From NCBI GenBank assembly GCA_019722365.1, contig JADFUC010000491.1, positions 1 through 64,000 of the forward strand: DNA of 64,000 nt. The letters are read 5' to 3'. Positions 50,481-61,970 of this stretch are shown here, in pieces; position 1 is the stretch's first letter, and each line of letters starts with the position of its first letter. The DNA is from Lithospermum erythrorhizon (taxonomy: Eukaryota > Streptophyta > Magnoliopsida > Boraginales > Boraginaceae). The notes below the pieces were generated by a model. The model worked only from the letters and a program-made list of their open reading frames with translations. It searched no databases and had not been told where the DNA came from. A program made the translations under genes and the position numbers.

Positions 50481-51740
50481 CTAATATTTCTCAAATATGT
50501 TAGTGGTGTTTAAATATGATAACATTATTCAACTTATGATTCAGTCGGAGTCATTTTTTATGTTATTTTTAATTGGTATTTTTATGTTATTTAATTGATT
50601 AACTTTAGTCGTTTTTCTCGTTGCGTGTTCCACTTTGAGCCATTATGATGATAAGGCTAGCATCTTTCCTGAAAAACGAGGTGGAAACAAACAAATTAAG
50701 TGCATGTTTATGAGAAAACGAGCGAATTATTTTCATGTTTCTTAAAAAACAACCGAGTTAAGTAAATGTTTATAAGAAAACAAGCGAATTAGGTGTATGG
50801 TTATTAAAATATAACAAGTAAAGTAATTTGTTTGCATCTTTCTTTCCTTATATATATGAGCATGTATTGTATTTGTTAAATCACCACCATTAAATTTTAT
50901 ATCAAACTTCTCTCCAGTTTTATCAAAATTTGAAAACTATGAACAACAGCGGGCGTCATCGCGTTTACCGATTTTGGTATTGGTAAAAGGATGGTAATTA
51001 TTTTTCATTTTGTCAATTTCTTAAATATTTACTATTTTTCTAACTAATTAAATTCATACAATAGTTTCTACCCAAGTGCCCGGGCAAATGTTGATGTAAT
51101 GTCTATCTGCATGAAAAAATAAATCCATTGTGGGCCTTATTTGGTGTATAATTCATAAGCTTTGTCGAGATAAGATGTGGGATATCTTTGCTGTAAGTTA
51201 GCTTAAATTTGTTCAACTTTTCTAAATCGTCATAACACACATATAACGAATATCTATTGTAGTGCGATGCAGGATTTGAATTTATCGGGGATTATAGAGT
51301 TTCAAGAAAGCATTTTTTTAGCGTAATGGCAGCAATGTGTGACTCTGAGTTCGAAAACCGAGGGAATGGTCGGCTGCAATTACCTTTAAATTCGGCCCAA
51401 AGGTCGAATGCGTATTTCTGAGGATTAGGCTACAAACCAACGAGATATGAAAATCACTCTTTGTCGAGGTGGCAGGTAAAATTAAGAGCAAAATTTCCTG
51501 ATATAATAAGTACTCTTTGATTGATATCAATAAAGACCACGTTTTTCTGATATTCGTATGCGATTTTTTTTTTCATGTTTAAGCGACAAGCTACCAATTC
51601 GTTTATGTTTGTAAGGAAAGTACTTGATTTGTTGTCGTGTTCGTAATTAAACAAACTAATAAATCGATGTTTGTTTAACGATAAGCGAATTGGAACTTGT
51701 GTTTGTTGTAGTAAGCGAATTCGCTTGTTTTTTAGCCTGT

Positions 51741-53730
51741 CAGTCGAAAAATTGACATTTTCCATGGCAGCAGCAAAGAATAAACTTGTTTTTGTACAAG
51801 AAAAACCCGAAGAATTAGCGAGGTAAAATAGTAATTTCCATAGCGAGTTCATTTCTTGTTTTTGGTGTGTGTCGAGTTCGAGAGTATCACATAAAACCAA
51901 TTTGGATTGGCCAGTCAGTAGCATTGAACCATCCTTGTAGGTGGAGTGTCAATTGTGAACATTCTGTGGCGTCGTCTTGGCCTTGCCGAATACTTAGCAC
52001 GACTTTTCTTAAACTGATCCGCAATGATGTGTCATTCAGGTATCAATTATTTATCTCCACTTCCATCCAGCTTTCCGACATGCCTATAGTGAAAGGCAAT
52101 CATTCATAATATTTTTGAATTTCAAAAAAGTCATAATATTTTAATACAATTAATGAAAATTCAAATTTTTGGGTGGCCAAATGTCCCTGAAGCCTGTGAA
52201 ATGCTACATTTATAGATCTCGAAAATAAAAAATAATGGTATATTTTTTTTTTTGTTTAGTGTGTACAAAATCGATTTAAAAATAAGAAAAAAATAAAAGC
52301 GAAGCCAACCAGCGGCTTGCCAAGTGGCGGTGATAACTTGACTCTTTTTTTTTGCTTTATTTTATTCCTAGTGGGGCCCACTATTTGGGTGTTAAAAATA
52401 GATGGTCTCGGATCAAATTTTGATAAAATTACCGAAGTGTCAATTTATTATTTCGATTGATCATCTGGCAGTATTGAAATGATTACTCTTGTGTACTGGT
52501 GATGCTTGCTGTAAGTAGCCAGGCGCTTAGCAGGATTTCACCTCAAATTTTCACAAAATCAATTTCTAAACTACTTTTTTACTTTTAGTAATTGACAAAG
52601 TATTTATACAAAGCAGAAATTTCACATTTTACTTAAATCATTAAATTATAACTGTAAAATATTTCATGTCATTAAGTTACATTTGAAATAAAACTTATTA
52701 ATATATAAATAGGTAACAATGAATATTAATATAATAAATGAAAATAATAATAGCCTTGATGATTAAAATAAATGGGCGGGATCCACATGGAATTGAGTAA
52801 CCTTGATAAGAATAAAACAACGTATTGATTTAAAAGTAAAAACTAACTTAATTTAAGCAGGCAATTAAATAGTAGCATAGGGGATAGGTAGTTATGTGGC
52901 GTGAATTAGATGCAGGATAAATTGATCGTACAAAAATAAATGAAATTCACAATTTTTAATATGTAGTATTTATTTAGAACATTATTCCCCTTAAAACATT
53001 ATTCTTGCAAAAACAAAACAAAAACAAATGAAAAAAATCTAACGTTGCATTTCATCTTCAAATTAAATATGAATCATTTGAATTGAAAGATCAACTTCAT
53101 TATTTTAATATTCATAACAAAAAAAACTTCCTTTTTGTGAGTAGTAACATGTGGGTCCATTTGAAACAATTGATGAGAGAGAATCAGAAGGTTCAGTGTT
53201 TTCAACTTCACACCAAGCCTTGATTCACACCAGGCAGAAGATTAGCAGGTAAAGGGAGCATTTAGTATGAGGAAGCTGAAATTATGTCATTTGGATGTAT
53301 TTGCAATTTCCTTATTCTATATTTGAGATTGGGACTTGTGAGAATGCTGCTGCAGTGCTCTTAGCTCCTGATGCGTCTGGTTCGACCCATTTAGGCTAAA
53401 ATGCTAACACAAACAGCACAAAGTATAAAAAGCTAGAGAGTGGCATATCATGACGGAGGCTCATTTAGAAACACCCTAAACCTCTTTATATATTGAATTT
53501 AATTTTTTTGGTATGATTTTTATGGTAACCAATAAAATTGTAATCTAAGCAGTCAGAGTACTACAACAACTGTGTAATATTTTTGCTTTGTGGAAATATA
53601 TGATATGTTAATTAATAATTATTAAAAAAAATAATCTATGATAAAAATGGGGCATCCGGCCCCATTTAAAAGCCCTCATTCATGAGAAAGGGACGTCAAA
53701 CTCCAAAATTTGAGGCCCCGATATATTAGG
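51741..53730. other. AT-rich intergenic DNA with one small hairpin
   Basis: No gene recognised. A perfect inverted repeat, aaatggggc-atccg-gccccattt, lies at about 53,646-53,668, next to the gypsy solo LTR start. A GC-richer stretch at 53,330-53,400 gives a short minus-strand frame with no domain I recognise. Confidence 0.35.
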
Positions 53731-56276
53731 TGTTAGGATGTCAGAAGGGCAGAATCTTCTGATATTTTACATAAATATCGCTTTCAGTTAATTTGAAGGT
53801 AATGTTAAATATGATTTTTCTTGCTTATAACTCTTCGAATGCTAACGACAACCCTACGTAAAATAATTAGATTCGCTACCGATATTATGTTGATAGTATA
53901 TAAGTTTAGGTGGAGTATTTAATTAATTAAAAATTTTGAAGTTGAGTAGTAGAAAATTCAACGAATCGGTCAGTTAGAGGTATATTCGGTTTGTGGTGGG
54001 ACAGGAGGCAGGTATAAATAATTTTGGAATATTGATATATCAGCTTGAGTATGAGATAGTAGTAATATATCTTAGAATAACGCATTGGAAATCGGTGTCG
54101 TTGAGATTTAAGTACGGAAAGGTGTAAGTGTGAAACGAGCAGCTTAAAATTCTTCACTCTTCAAACATCATTTCTGTAGCTATCTGTCGCAAATCCATTC
54201 CTCTTCAGCCTCTTTGTGAAAATTTCAACTGCCACACACTTGAAATTTTCTTTCATTTTCTAAATCGATTGTCGGCTTAAGCTTCGAGAATGAGGTGGTA
54301 GATTGCTTCTCCTAAATCATCATCATATACAGGTAGAAGAATCAAATTTTTGAGATATTTCTTGAGTTTTGAAGAGTTGACTTTTATTGAATTTTTGTTG
54401 ATCGAGGATTTTGAACTTCAAAAATGATACATATGGATCGTCTAGGCTTGAATTACATGATTAGAGGTTATGACAGTCGATTTTGGAGGTTGAAATGTGT
54501 AGAAATTGATAGGTTGACTTTGTTGTTTTTGAGGAATTGAGTTTTTAAAAAGGTTGAAATGTTATGAGAGTATCATACAGAGCTTGAAATATGTGAGTGG
54601 TAGCCGTTTATACTTGATTTTAGGGGTTGAAGTGTATTGATTGGATCGGTTGACTTTCTAAAGTTTCTTTAAATTGTGCGATGATGTTATGGAACTTTAA
54701 TATAGTTGTTTGGAATGATTTAGATGTTTTGAGGTTGATTGAAATTTAGAGGATATGGTTGAGTTAGGTTATTCCCGAGTTGGGTAGTAATTGGGTTCAA
54801 CTAAAGGTTGATTATAATGGGTTAATTAGTTAGTTGATTGTTGGATTGATTGGAATGTGACTAACGTGCTATTGTTGGGATAATAAAGTGATGACCGAAT
54901 ATTGCAAGAGTTATGAAGTCGGTAAATTGAATGTGTTATAATGTATAACCTTTTGAATAGAGTTGAGCTTGGACTATACGAGGGTACTTTAAGTTAGCAT
55001 TCTTGCTTTTTGGGCTCAGTGAGAGTACAAATCTCACGATGGGAACCTTTCATATATATTATGTTATATATTTTGCATGTGTTGTCTTGGGACTATTTTG
55101 ACATGTGTATTGTGTGATTATGATTGATATTATGTGGAGATTGTGAATTATGATTGTATTATGAAATAGTGAGATTTTGATTGATATTATGAGATAATTA
55201 TGATTATAAAGGTTATATTATGAGATTATGATTCATGTTATGGGATTGTGGGTATGCAGCGTGTGCGTATTACTTGTGTTGTGTGTGGATGTGTGGAATG
55301 TGTTTTGATTGGTTTGTGTGTTATTTGCGGAGGCGGTGGTGACCCCGACCCACGGAGGTTTGGTGTGGTGTCATGTGTGTGGAGTAGCCACGTGGATTGG
55401 AGGTTTGGTGTGATATGCACATTCATGGAGTGTAGCCTCGGTGCGGAGGATGGAGGGTGGAGGCCTCATCGATTATTTGGAGGTGGATTCACCATTATGT
55501 GTATTATTTGGAGTGGATTCCTCGTATGTTTTATTTGGAGGTGGATTCTGTCTGTTTACTATTTGTGGAGGTGGATTATCGTTTGATGACTTTGATTATC
55601 TTGTGTGTTGCGACGGTTTTTCCTTAATGAATATGCATTATTTATGATTATAAGCTCATGTGCATAGTATTATGTAACATCGTATAAAGATTACATGTGA
55701 GTTGTGGGTGTCATTCATTGTGTGCTTTGATTTAATGTATATCGTATGTTATATATAAGTATGAATGTATGTGATGGGATCGAATGCATGAGGTATTTGT
55801 ATTCACTCGAACGCAATATAGGCTCACATTCTCACATGGGCGGACGTTTTTATGCACAGGTTTACAGGGAGGTTGATCGGCGGGGTTGTCAAGAAGGCTG
55901 CGTTGATAGAGGTGCGGATTGAAGATTTTAAGGTGAGGCGGCAGTGGCATAGAAGATCCTCGGCAGTCCTTTTCTCTTGTTATGTTTTCGCATTCAAACT
56001 TGTATATTGAGAGGTCGTGTGTATGTTGTATTGTGGGGATTATGTGTGTATTGTATGGTTGTATTTTTAGGGTTATTTGATGTAAGTTTTGTTGGTGATA
56101 CGTTCTTGTGTGATATTTTGTTAGTTCGCGCGATGGACAAAAGTATACTATTATTATTAATGTCAAATGAAGTCTTTTTATGTTGTCGTCCATTGATCAT
56201 TTGACTACGGGTATGCAGTTGTTGATGACGCAACCTCGGGCGGCAGGCACAGGGCGGGTGAATTCGCTCGTAGGCA
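53731..56276 (+). mobile_element. Solo LTR of the gypsy family
   Basis: This matches the gypsy LTRs in order over about 2.3 kb: attaattagtt and ttgttggattgatt near 54,820; tctcacgatgggaacctttc near 55,033; the GT-rich ttgcggaggcggtggtgacc at 55,325; the tatttggaggtggattc array at 55,468-55,580; a TATA-like tatatataagtatgaatg near 55,752; and gactacgg...gcagttgttgatgacg near 56,203. It is more diverged than the 22,971/29,701 pair. No internal region is adjacent, so it is a solo LTR formed by recombination, or a fragment. Ends are approximate. Confidence 0.75.
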
Positions 56277-56461
56277 CGTTGGAGAAACCAAATGGGCGGT
56301 AAGGCCGGCCTCCTCGGGCTAATCCAGACGGATGTTCATTTAGATCCAAATGAGCCTCGATGCAGGACCTTAGGTCGCAGCCCAAAGTCCTGGGTAAAAA
56401 ATGCAAATCGATCTCGATGTCGCGACCATGCAAAAGCAGCGCCCCGTTACATATTTACATG
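56277..56461. other. GC-richer spacer
   Basis: About 185 bp of higher-GC sequence between the solo LTR and the tandem array; no feature recognised. Confidence 0.4.
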
Positions 56462-57966
56462 GTAACCATTTTAACCTACATATGTTTGTTTTGATAATAT
56501 CAGCTTCTCCAATTTTCTTGACTATGATTATCATTTGATTGTCTTTCAAGTCTGATTTCTGCCAACAAGACAAATAAAGATGTTCAAAAAAGGGCAATAA
56601 TGCAATGAATCGTCATCAGTATACCGCAGATGACTCGTTTTGTTTAGCAAATCAAGATAATGGTTTACTGATTTATCTGACCCAAAGATTTGTCTGATTC
56701 TTGATATGATTTGCACAGACTCCGTTTTCAATTAGCTATTATATTGATCCTCACACATTCTCTTCATTACTTTTCAAAGCATGCCGTTTTAGCGCGTGCC
56801 TCTAATTTTGGTATATTTCCCTCCTTTTCATCCTTCCATTAATCATTATTAATATTCTCTTACGTTTAAATGATCGTCTAGTTTTGAAATTTTAATGGTT
56901 GTATTTTTTAATGGAAGAAAAATGTTAAGCATTAGCATACTTCAGCGTATTTAACCTATTTAACCTACATATATTTTTGTTTGATAATATCACTTCTCCG
57001 ATTTTCTTGACTATGATTATCATTTTTATTGTCTTCGATGCGATTTACGCGACAAGACAAATAAAGATCTTGAAATGAGAGCGATAATGCGATGAATGCG
57101 TCGTATTGATATACATGAGATGACTCGTTTTGTTAACAAATCAAGATAATGGTTTGCACGATTTATCTGACCCCAAAGATTTCTGATTCTTGATATGATT
57201 TGCCTAGACTCCGTTTCAATTAGCTATTATATTGATCCACCGCGTTCTTACGTTACTTTCTACTAAAACGCCTTCATTTGCGCGCGCGTTGCCTGCGAAT
57301 TTTGGTATATTTCCCTCCTTTTCATCCTTCCATTAATCATTATTAATATAATATTACTCCCCACATTTCGTAATGATCGTCTAGTTTTTGAATTTTAATG
57401 GTTTTATTTTTTAATATGGAAGAAAAATATTAAAAGGTAGCGTGGCATCTCGAAGCGTATTTAACCTATTTAACCTACATATATTGTTTGTTTTGATAAT
57501 ATAACTTCTCCCGATTTTCTTGAATATGATTATCATTTGATTGTCTTTAATTTGATTTACTATGACAAGACAAATAAAGATCTTCAAATGGGCAATAATG
57601 CAATGAATACGACATCGGTATACGCCCGGATATTTCGTTTTGTTTAGCAAATCAAGATAATGGTTTGCCTGATTTATACGACCCCAAAAAGATTTCTACA
57701 ATTCTTCAATATGATTTGCCTAGACTCCATTTTCAATTAGCTATGACAGTCTCATTTGTACATTCTCTTCATTACTTTCTACTAAAAGCATGCGTTTAGC
57801 ATTACTACCAAAATTTTGGTATATTTCCCTCTTCGTCCTTCCCATTAATAATTATTAATATTACTCCCCGTTTAAGTAATGATCGTCTAGTTTTTGAATT
57901 TTAATGGTTTTATTTTTTAATATGGAAGAAAAATATTAGAAAGTAACATGCATCTCAACGTATTTT
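56462..57966. repeat. Three tandem copies of a unit of about 500 bp
   Basis: Units at about 56,462-56,950, 56,951-57,460 and 57,461-57,966. Each has, in order: taacctacatat, attttcttga(c/a)tatgattatc, gacaagacaaataaagat, aaatcaagataatggttt, attttggtatatttccctc, attattaatatt, gatcgtctagttt and atggaagaaaaat. Spacing of the attttcttg anchor is 489 and 513 bp. The copies differ by many substitutions and small indels. No coding function is seen. Confidence 0.85.
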
Positions 57967-59041
57967 ATTATTAACTCAAACAATTTTAATTTTAAGCAAA
58001 GTTACAAAATTTGTTAATTTTGAGATGAAAACAAATTTTTGAAATGTAAGTTGTATTAAAAATTTGTTTCAAATGGTTTCTCCTATGGTTTTAGTATTGG
58101 TAGCAATCTTTTAGATGTGACTATTGATTTTTTTTGGCATTTGTGTAATTTATTATGCTAGAATGAGAGTTATTTTTTTAAAAAAAATTATGTTAAAATG
58201 AAAACTAAAAAAATCGAAGGGAGTATAAACTATCGTCTTCTTGAAAGTTAATTCAATTTGTCATCTATATACCATTTAATGTTAATGTTATCAAATCTGA
58301 GATTTATGCAGCGTATTTGATACGTTTCACCTCTAAGTGAAATGTAAGGTTTTCTTTATTAAAGAAAAAATATTCAACAATCTAGCTAAATATTATTTAT
58401 CCTTTATAGATATTTTTCATTAATTAGTTTTCAGCTTTCTTAAAGGGTGTAATAGGTACCCAAAAAAATTAAAAATAGATAAAATAGTGTTTTTTTTAGC
58501 TCCAAAAAAATTTACATACATCCCAAATTTCTTAGCTTCCTAAATTATTTTCTCATACTTGACTTTTTCTTTTTTAATAATGAAAATCTTGAAATACTCA
58601 ATTTTCATATTTTAGGTAACTAATAGGTAAGTTGATAGATTACATATATAAAAAGCTAATTTCTAAATGAAGAAAAATGATTATTGAGAGTGAATTTTAG
58701 AGAATTTTAAAAAAACTGATGCACATGCTCTTACTATCTCCATCACTGAAAATAGTCTATTTTGGTGATTTAATTGACACATAATTTTGAGTTGAATCAT
58801 AATTATCATGTTAATAGTTACTTATCTTTTGATATATTCTAATCAAATGTCATCCAACATATATATACAAAAGAAAATTGTGTATTTTTATTATTGTAAA
58901 AATCAATCATCAAAATGCTGAACTAGACATTTTTTTTAAAAATGGAATAGAAAGAGTACCGATTAGTTGTTGCATGCAGTGGTGAAGCTTATTAAAATGA
59001 GATATCATTTTTTGTAATAAGGATTGCCATTAATTATGTAG
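57967..59041. other. Upstream region or 5' intron of the CHX gene
   Basis: AT-rich, ending in a usable acceptor (ttatgtag at 59,034-59,041). I searched it for the expected first exon encoding about 80 residues (first membrane segment) and saw none. Confidence 0.4.
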
Positions 59042-61255
59042 GTTGGGATACTACTTGGACCAAGTTTATTGGGACGAATTGGTAATTTTGAGGCAACATT
59101 ATTCCCACCTCAGGGTGATATATACATCAATGTTCTTGCTAGAATTGGTTTCATTTTCTTTATATTCTTGTGGGGAGTCAAAATGGACCCTAAAATGGTG
59201 TTGAAAACTGGTTGGAAGGGATGGGTTTTAGGCTTTAGTGCAGGTTGGCTACCTTTGGTTGTTTGTCTTGGATTTATAACCGTAGTGTTTAGAGAAACAG
59301 CAAAAAACAGTTACACCAAGGAAATGCTTTCCAGAGTCATTGCAACACAATGTTTAGTATCATTTCCAGTGGTTGCTTCAGTCCTTGTCCATCTAAAAAT
59401 AATAAACACTGAGCTTGGTCACCTGGCTTTGGCATCCTCATTGATATGTAATTTTATCGACATTTCGACCTCGGCCATTTCGACATGTTTGAAGTATTGG
59501 GGGCTTGGGTTGGAAGCTGTTATGATCATGCAGTCCTCCCTTCTGCTTTTCATATTTCTTCTATTTAGTATCACCTTCGTGAAGCCCCTTTCATATTGGA
59601 TAATCAAGCAGACGCCAAAAGCGAAACAAGCGAAATCAGTGTTCATAGTGGTTATGTGTATCATGTTGCTGCTTTCATGCTTGCTCGCAGATAATATTGG
59701 ACTCAATCATGAAGTTGGTGCTTTTATCGTCGGGTTAAGTGTCCCCGACGGTCCTCCTTTGGGTTCGTCACTGGTAGACAAGTTGGAATTTCTGGTTGAG
59801 GGATTGCTAATCCCAGTGATGGTCACTTACTGTGGAACTAAAGTGGACCTTATCCACTTATATGATCTACATTTCATAAAATGCATATGGCTTGCAATTG
59901 TATATAGTTTGGCAGTACAAATTCTCTCTGTTCTGATTCCAGCTCTACTTTTCAAAATGCCACCAAGAGATGCACTTACTATTTCTTTTGTCATGAGCTC
60001 ACAAGGCATTGTGCAGCTATCTTACCACTTATTTCTGGATACCTCTGAGGTACAAAAAATAAGTCTTCAGTCATTTTCTTCAACTTATTGCAGACGTGTT
60101 TTGTCTTCTTTGTACAACGCTGATTTTTTCTGCTTTATCTATGCACAGATTTTCGATAAAGAAACCTTGACGATGATGGTATTGTCGGTTCTTTTCATTA
60201 ACGCTGCAATGGACACTCTTGCAAGGGTAGCATATAATTATTCATACACTTATGCTGGCTATAAAAAAAGGAGTATTCAGCATGGAGGAGTGTATGGTGA
60301 ATTGGCAATGTTAACATGTATGCATCATTTCGATGATGTATACGCAATGAAAAAGTTGCTGGAAGCATCCATACCTGATGACAAAAGTTCAGTGTTAGTC
60401 ACAGTGCTACACTTGGAGGAACTTGTTGGTCGTGCCAATCCACAGCTAATCGATCATAATTTTGGCCAGAAGGCGACATTCTCAAGTGGCTCTCGCTCGC
60501 AGCAAGTGTTCGAATTTTTCACTTCAATTGAGCAGCAACATTCAGGTTTAGTCCATGTACATTTTTTCACAGGGATGTCGATGTTTAAATTCATGCATCA
60601 AGACATTTGCAGCTTGGCTTTCAAGAAGTCCGTTTCCATCATAATCCTGCCATTTCACAGGAAATGGAACCAACAAGGAAAAGTCATTTCAGACAACTTT
60701 AACTTAAGGACTGTGAATAGTAATGTATTAGAAATGGCCCCATGTTCCGTGGGCATTCTCATTGATCGATACAAGATTCATCAGTCATCACACGCTGTTT
60801 CAGAACAATATCGAGTTGCTCTTCTTTTCATCGGAGGAGCTGATGACAGAGAGGTCGTATACTATGGAAAACGCATGGCAAGGTCCCCTGGAATCCACAT
60901 AACCGTGGTTCGTCTTATGGAACCCCAACAGAATTCTAATGATAACAGGCAATGGGAAGACATCATGGACTTCGAAACATTAAAAGATTTGAAGGTGGGT
61001 GGTTTCAATATGGAGTACAGAGAGGAAGTGGTAAAAGATGGGGTCGATACGACGCAGGTTATGCATGAGGTACAAGAGGCTTTTGATTTGATATTGGTAG
61101 GTAGGAGGCACAATGAAAGCTTACCACAATTGTCAGGTCTTTCTGCATGGTCTGAGTTTACAGAATTGGGGCTTATTGGAGATATTATGGCTACTTCAGA
61201 TATAAATAAACCAGTTTCAATCCTTGTGGTGCAACAACAAATTACAAAGAGATGA
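59042..61255 (+). CDS. CHX-type monovalent cation/H+ antiporter (5' exon not found)
   Basis: Member of the plant CPA2/CHX family, which exchanges K+ or Na+ for H+ at endomembranes or the plasma membrane. Exons are 59,042-60,049 and 60,149-61,255, giving 704 residues; family members have about 800. The sequence starts VGILLGPSLLGR, the second conserved block of CHX proteins, directly after an acceptor. An upstream exon with the Met and first membrane segment should therefore exist, and I could not find it. Membrane motifs include LADNIGLNHEVGAFIVGL and VPDGPPLGSSLVDKLEFLVE. The cytosolic C-terminus is typical: GELAMLTCMHHFDDV, YRVALLFIGGADDREVVYYG, LILVGRRHN and PVSILVVQQQ. The usual Asp of the ND pair in the transport core reads Asn here (AAT at 59,450-59,452). 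The 99-bp intron is itself open in frame. The gene could be functional or 5'-truncated. Confidence 0.88.
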   Translation, partial: VGILLGPSLLGRIGNFEATLFPPQGDIYINVLARIGFIFFIFLWGVKMDPKMVLKTGWKGWVLGFSAGWLPLVVCLGFITVVFRETAKNSYTKEMLSRVIATQCLVSFPVVASVLVHLKIINTELGHLALASSLICNFIDISTSAISTCLKYWGLGLEAVMIMQSSLLLFIFLLFSITFVKPLSYWIIKQTPKAKQAKSVFIVVMCIMLLLSCLLADNIGLNHEVGAFIVGLSVPDGPPLGSSLVDKLEFLVEGLLIPVMVTYCGTKVDLIHLYDLHFIKCIWLAIVYSLAVQILSVLIPALLFKMPPRDALTISFVMSSQGIVQLSYHLFLDTSEVQKISLQSFSSTYCRRVLSSLYNADFFCFIYAQIFDKETLTMMVLSVLFINAAMDTLARVAYNYSYTYAGYKKRSIQHGGVYGELAMLTCMHHFDDVYAMKKLLEASIPDDKSSVLVTVLHLEELVGRANPQLIDHNFGQKATFSSGSRSQQVFEFFTSIEQQHSGLVHVHFFTGMSMFKFMHQDICSLAFKKSVSIIILPFHRKWNQQGKVISDNFNLRTVNSNVLEMAPCSVGILIDRYKIHQSSHAVSEQYRVALLFIGGADDREVVYYGKRMARSPGIHITVVRLMEPQQNSNDNRQWEDIMDFETLKDLKVGGFNMEYREEVVKDGVDTTQVMHEVQEAFDLILVGRRHNESLPQLSGLSAWSEFTELGLIGDIMATSDINKPVSILVVQQQITKR
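60050..60148 (+). other. In-frame, stop-free 99-nt intron of the CHX gene
   Basis: It begins gtacaaaaaata after GAG and ends tttatctatgcacag before ATT. It is T-rich, a multiple of three and has no stop, so retention would add 33 residues. The encoded stretch (Ser, Cys and Phe rich) has no counterpart in the CHX family, whose proteins run from the SQGIV block straight to FDKETLTMMV-like sequence. That supports intron status. Confidence 0.8.
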
Positions 61256-61970
61256 AGACTGTGTAAGTAACTACCAGATATAGCTAATTAACTCATTGTA
61301 CTTATTTAGTCTGTACTAAAAAATGTGCAAGTAACACTCTGAAATATCAGTTTTATTTGAGTTGTTCATAAAAGCACATGTAGATACCATAGCTAATGTT
61401 GAAAACTCTGCGTAGCCTTATTATTCTTGATGAACAGGAAAAGTCAATTTGAGAAGTATCGAATAAGAAGCTCTTTCAATACAGCTCCTTCATTCGATTA
61501 TTCGATGAATGAGAAATAATATACTCCGTACTATTTTTTATAAACTATTACATCATATTTCACATAAGATGGTATAATATTTCACTACTTCATTGTCAAA
61601 CTTGAGCTCTTATTTCCAATTTACTGTTCCAAGAAAATGCAACATTAAATATGGTTAAAGCCTTGTTAAGGGAGAATTTAGAGCACATTGTCAATGGAGC
61701 TTACAAAGGAGCCACAAAATTTATTCCAACCTTTCCATTGTTATACAAGATCCTGGATTAAGTCATTATTTTTTCACAAGTTATCTGTAAAAGCTTAAGA
61801 AGCTCTCCTTAGCTGAGACAGGGTGCCATCCCCTCATCCTAATTTTACTTGACCAAACAAAATACCACTTTATACAGTCAATCGAAATGTGCTCCACTAA
61901 GTCTCGATACTGTTGTTACACTCATATAAATACCTCATTTAGCATTGCAGTCAGAAGAAAGTATAGGCTT
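61256..61970. other. Spacer between convergent genes
   Basis: 715 bp separate the CHX stop from the stop of the minus-strand gene. It must hold both 3' UTRs. No other feature is seen. Confidence 0.5.

Larger units (their letters stand above)
47690..51740. mobile_element. Candidate decayed DNA transposon, class unknown
   Basis: The palindrome aagcgaattcgctt occurs at both edges (about 47,750 and 51,715). Further aagcgaatt half-motifs occur at about 47,715, 50,758 and 51,683. Inside these, short tandem repeats flank a GC-richer core of about 2 kb: attacataagaatgaattaa units at 47,930-48,145, and aatttgaatgttaataat-like units at 50,260-50,480. The core (48,170-50,220) has broken frames of up to 133 codons that I cannot match to a transposase. 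The symmetry suggests terminal and subterminal repeats of a DNA element, but the class is not shown. Confidence 0.35.

Noticed and set aside
51454..51924. Minus-strand 156-codon frame
   Set aside because: It covers the palindromic agcgaattcgct repeats and has no domain; probably a chance frame in repeat DNA.
56546..57650. Minus-strand frames in the tandem array that resemble one another
   Set aside because: They are similar only because the DNA is tandemly repeated; stops and frameshifts differ between copies and no domain is seen.
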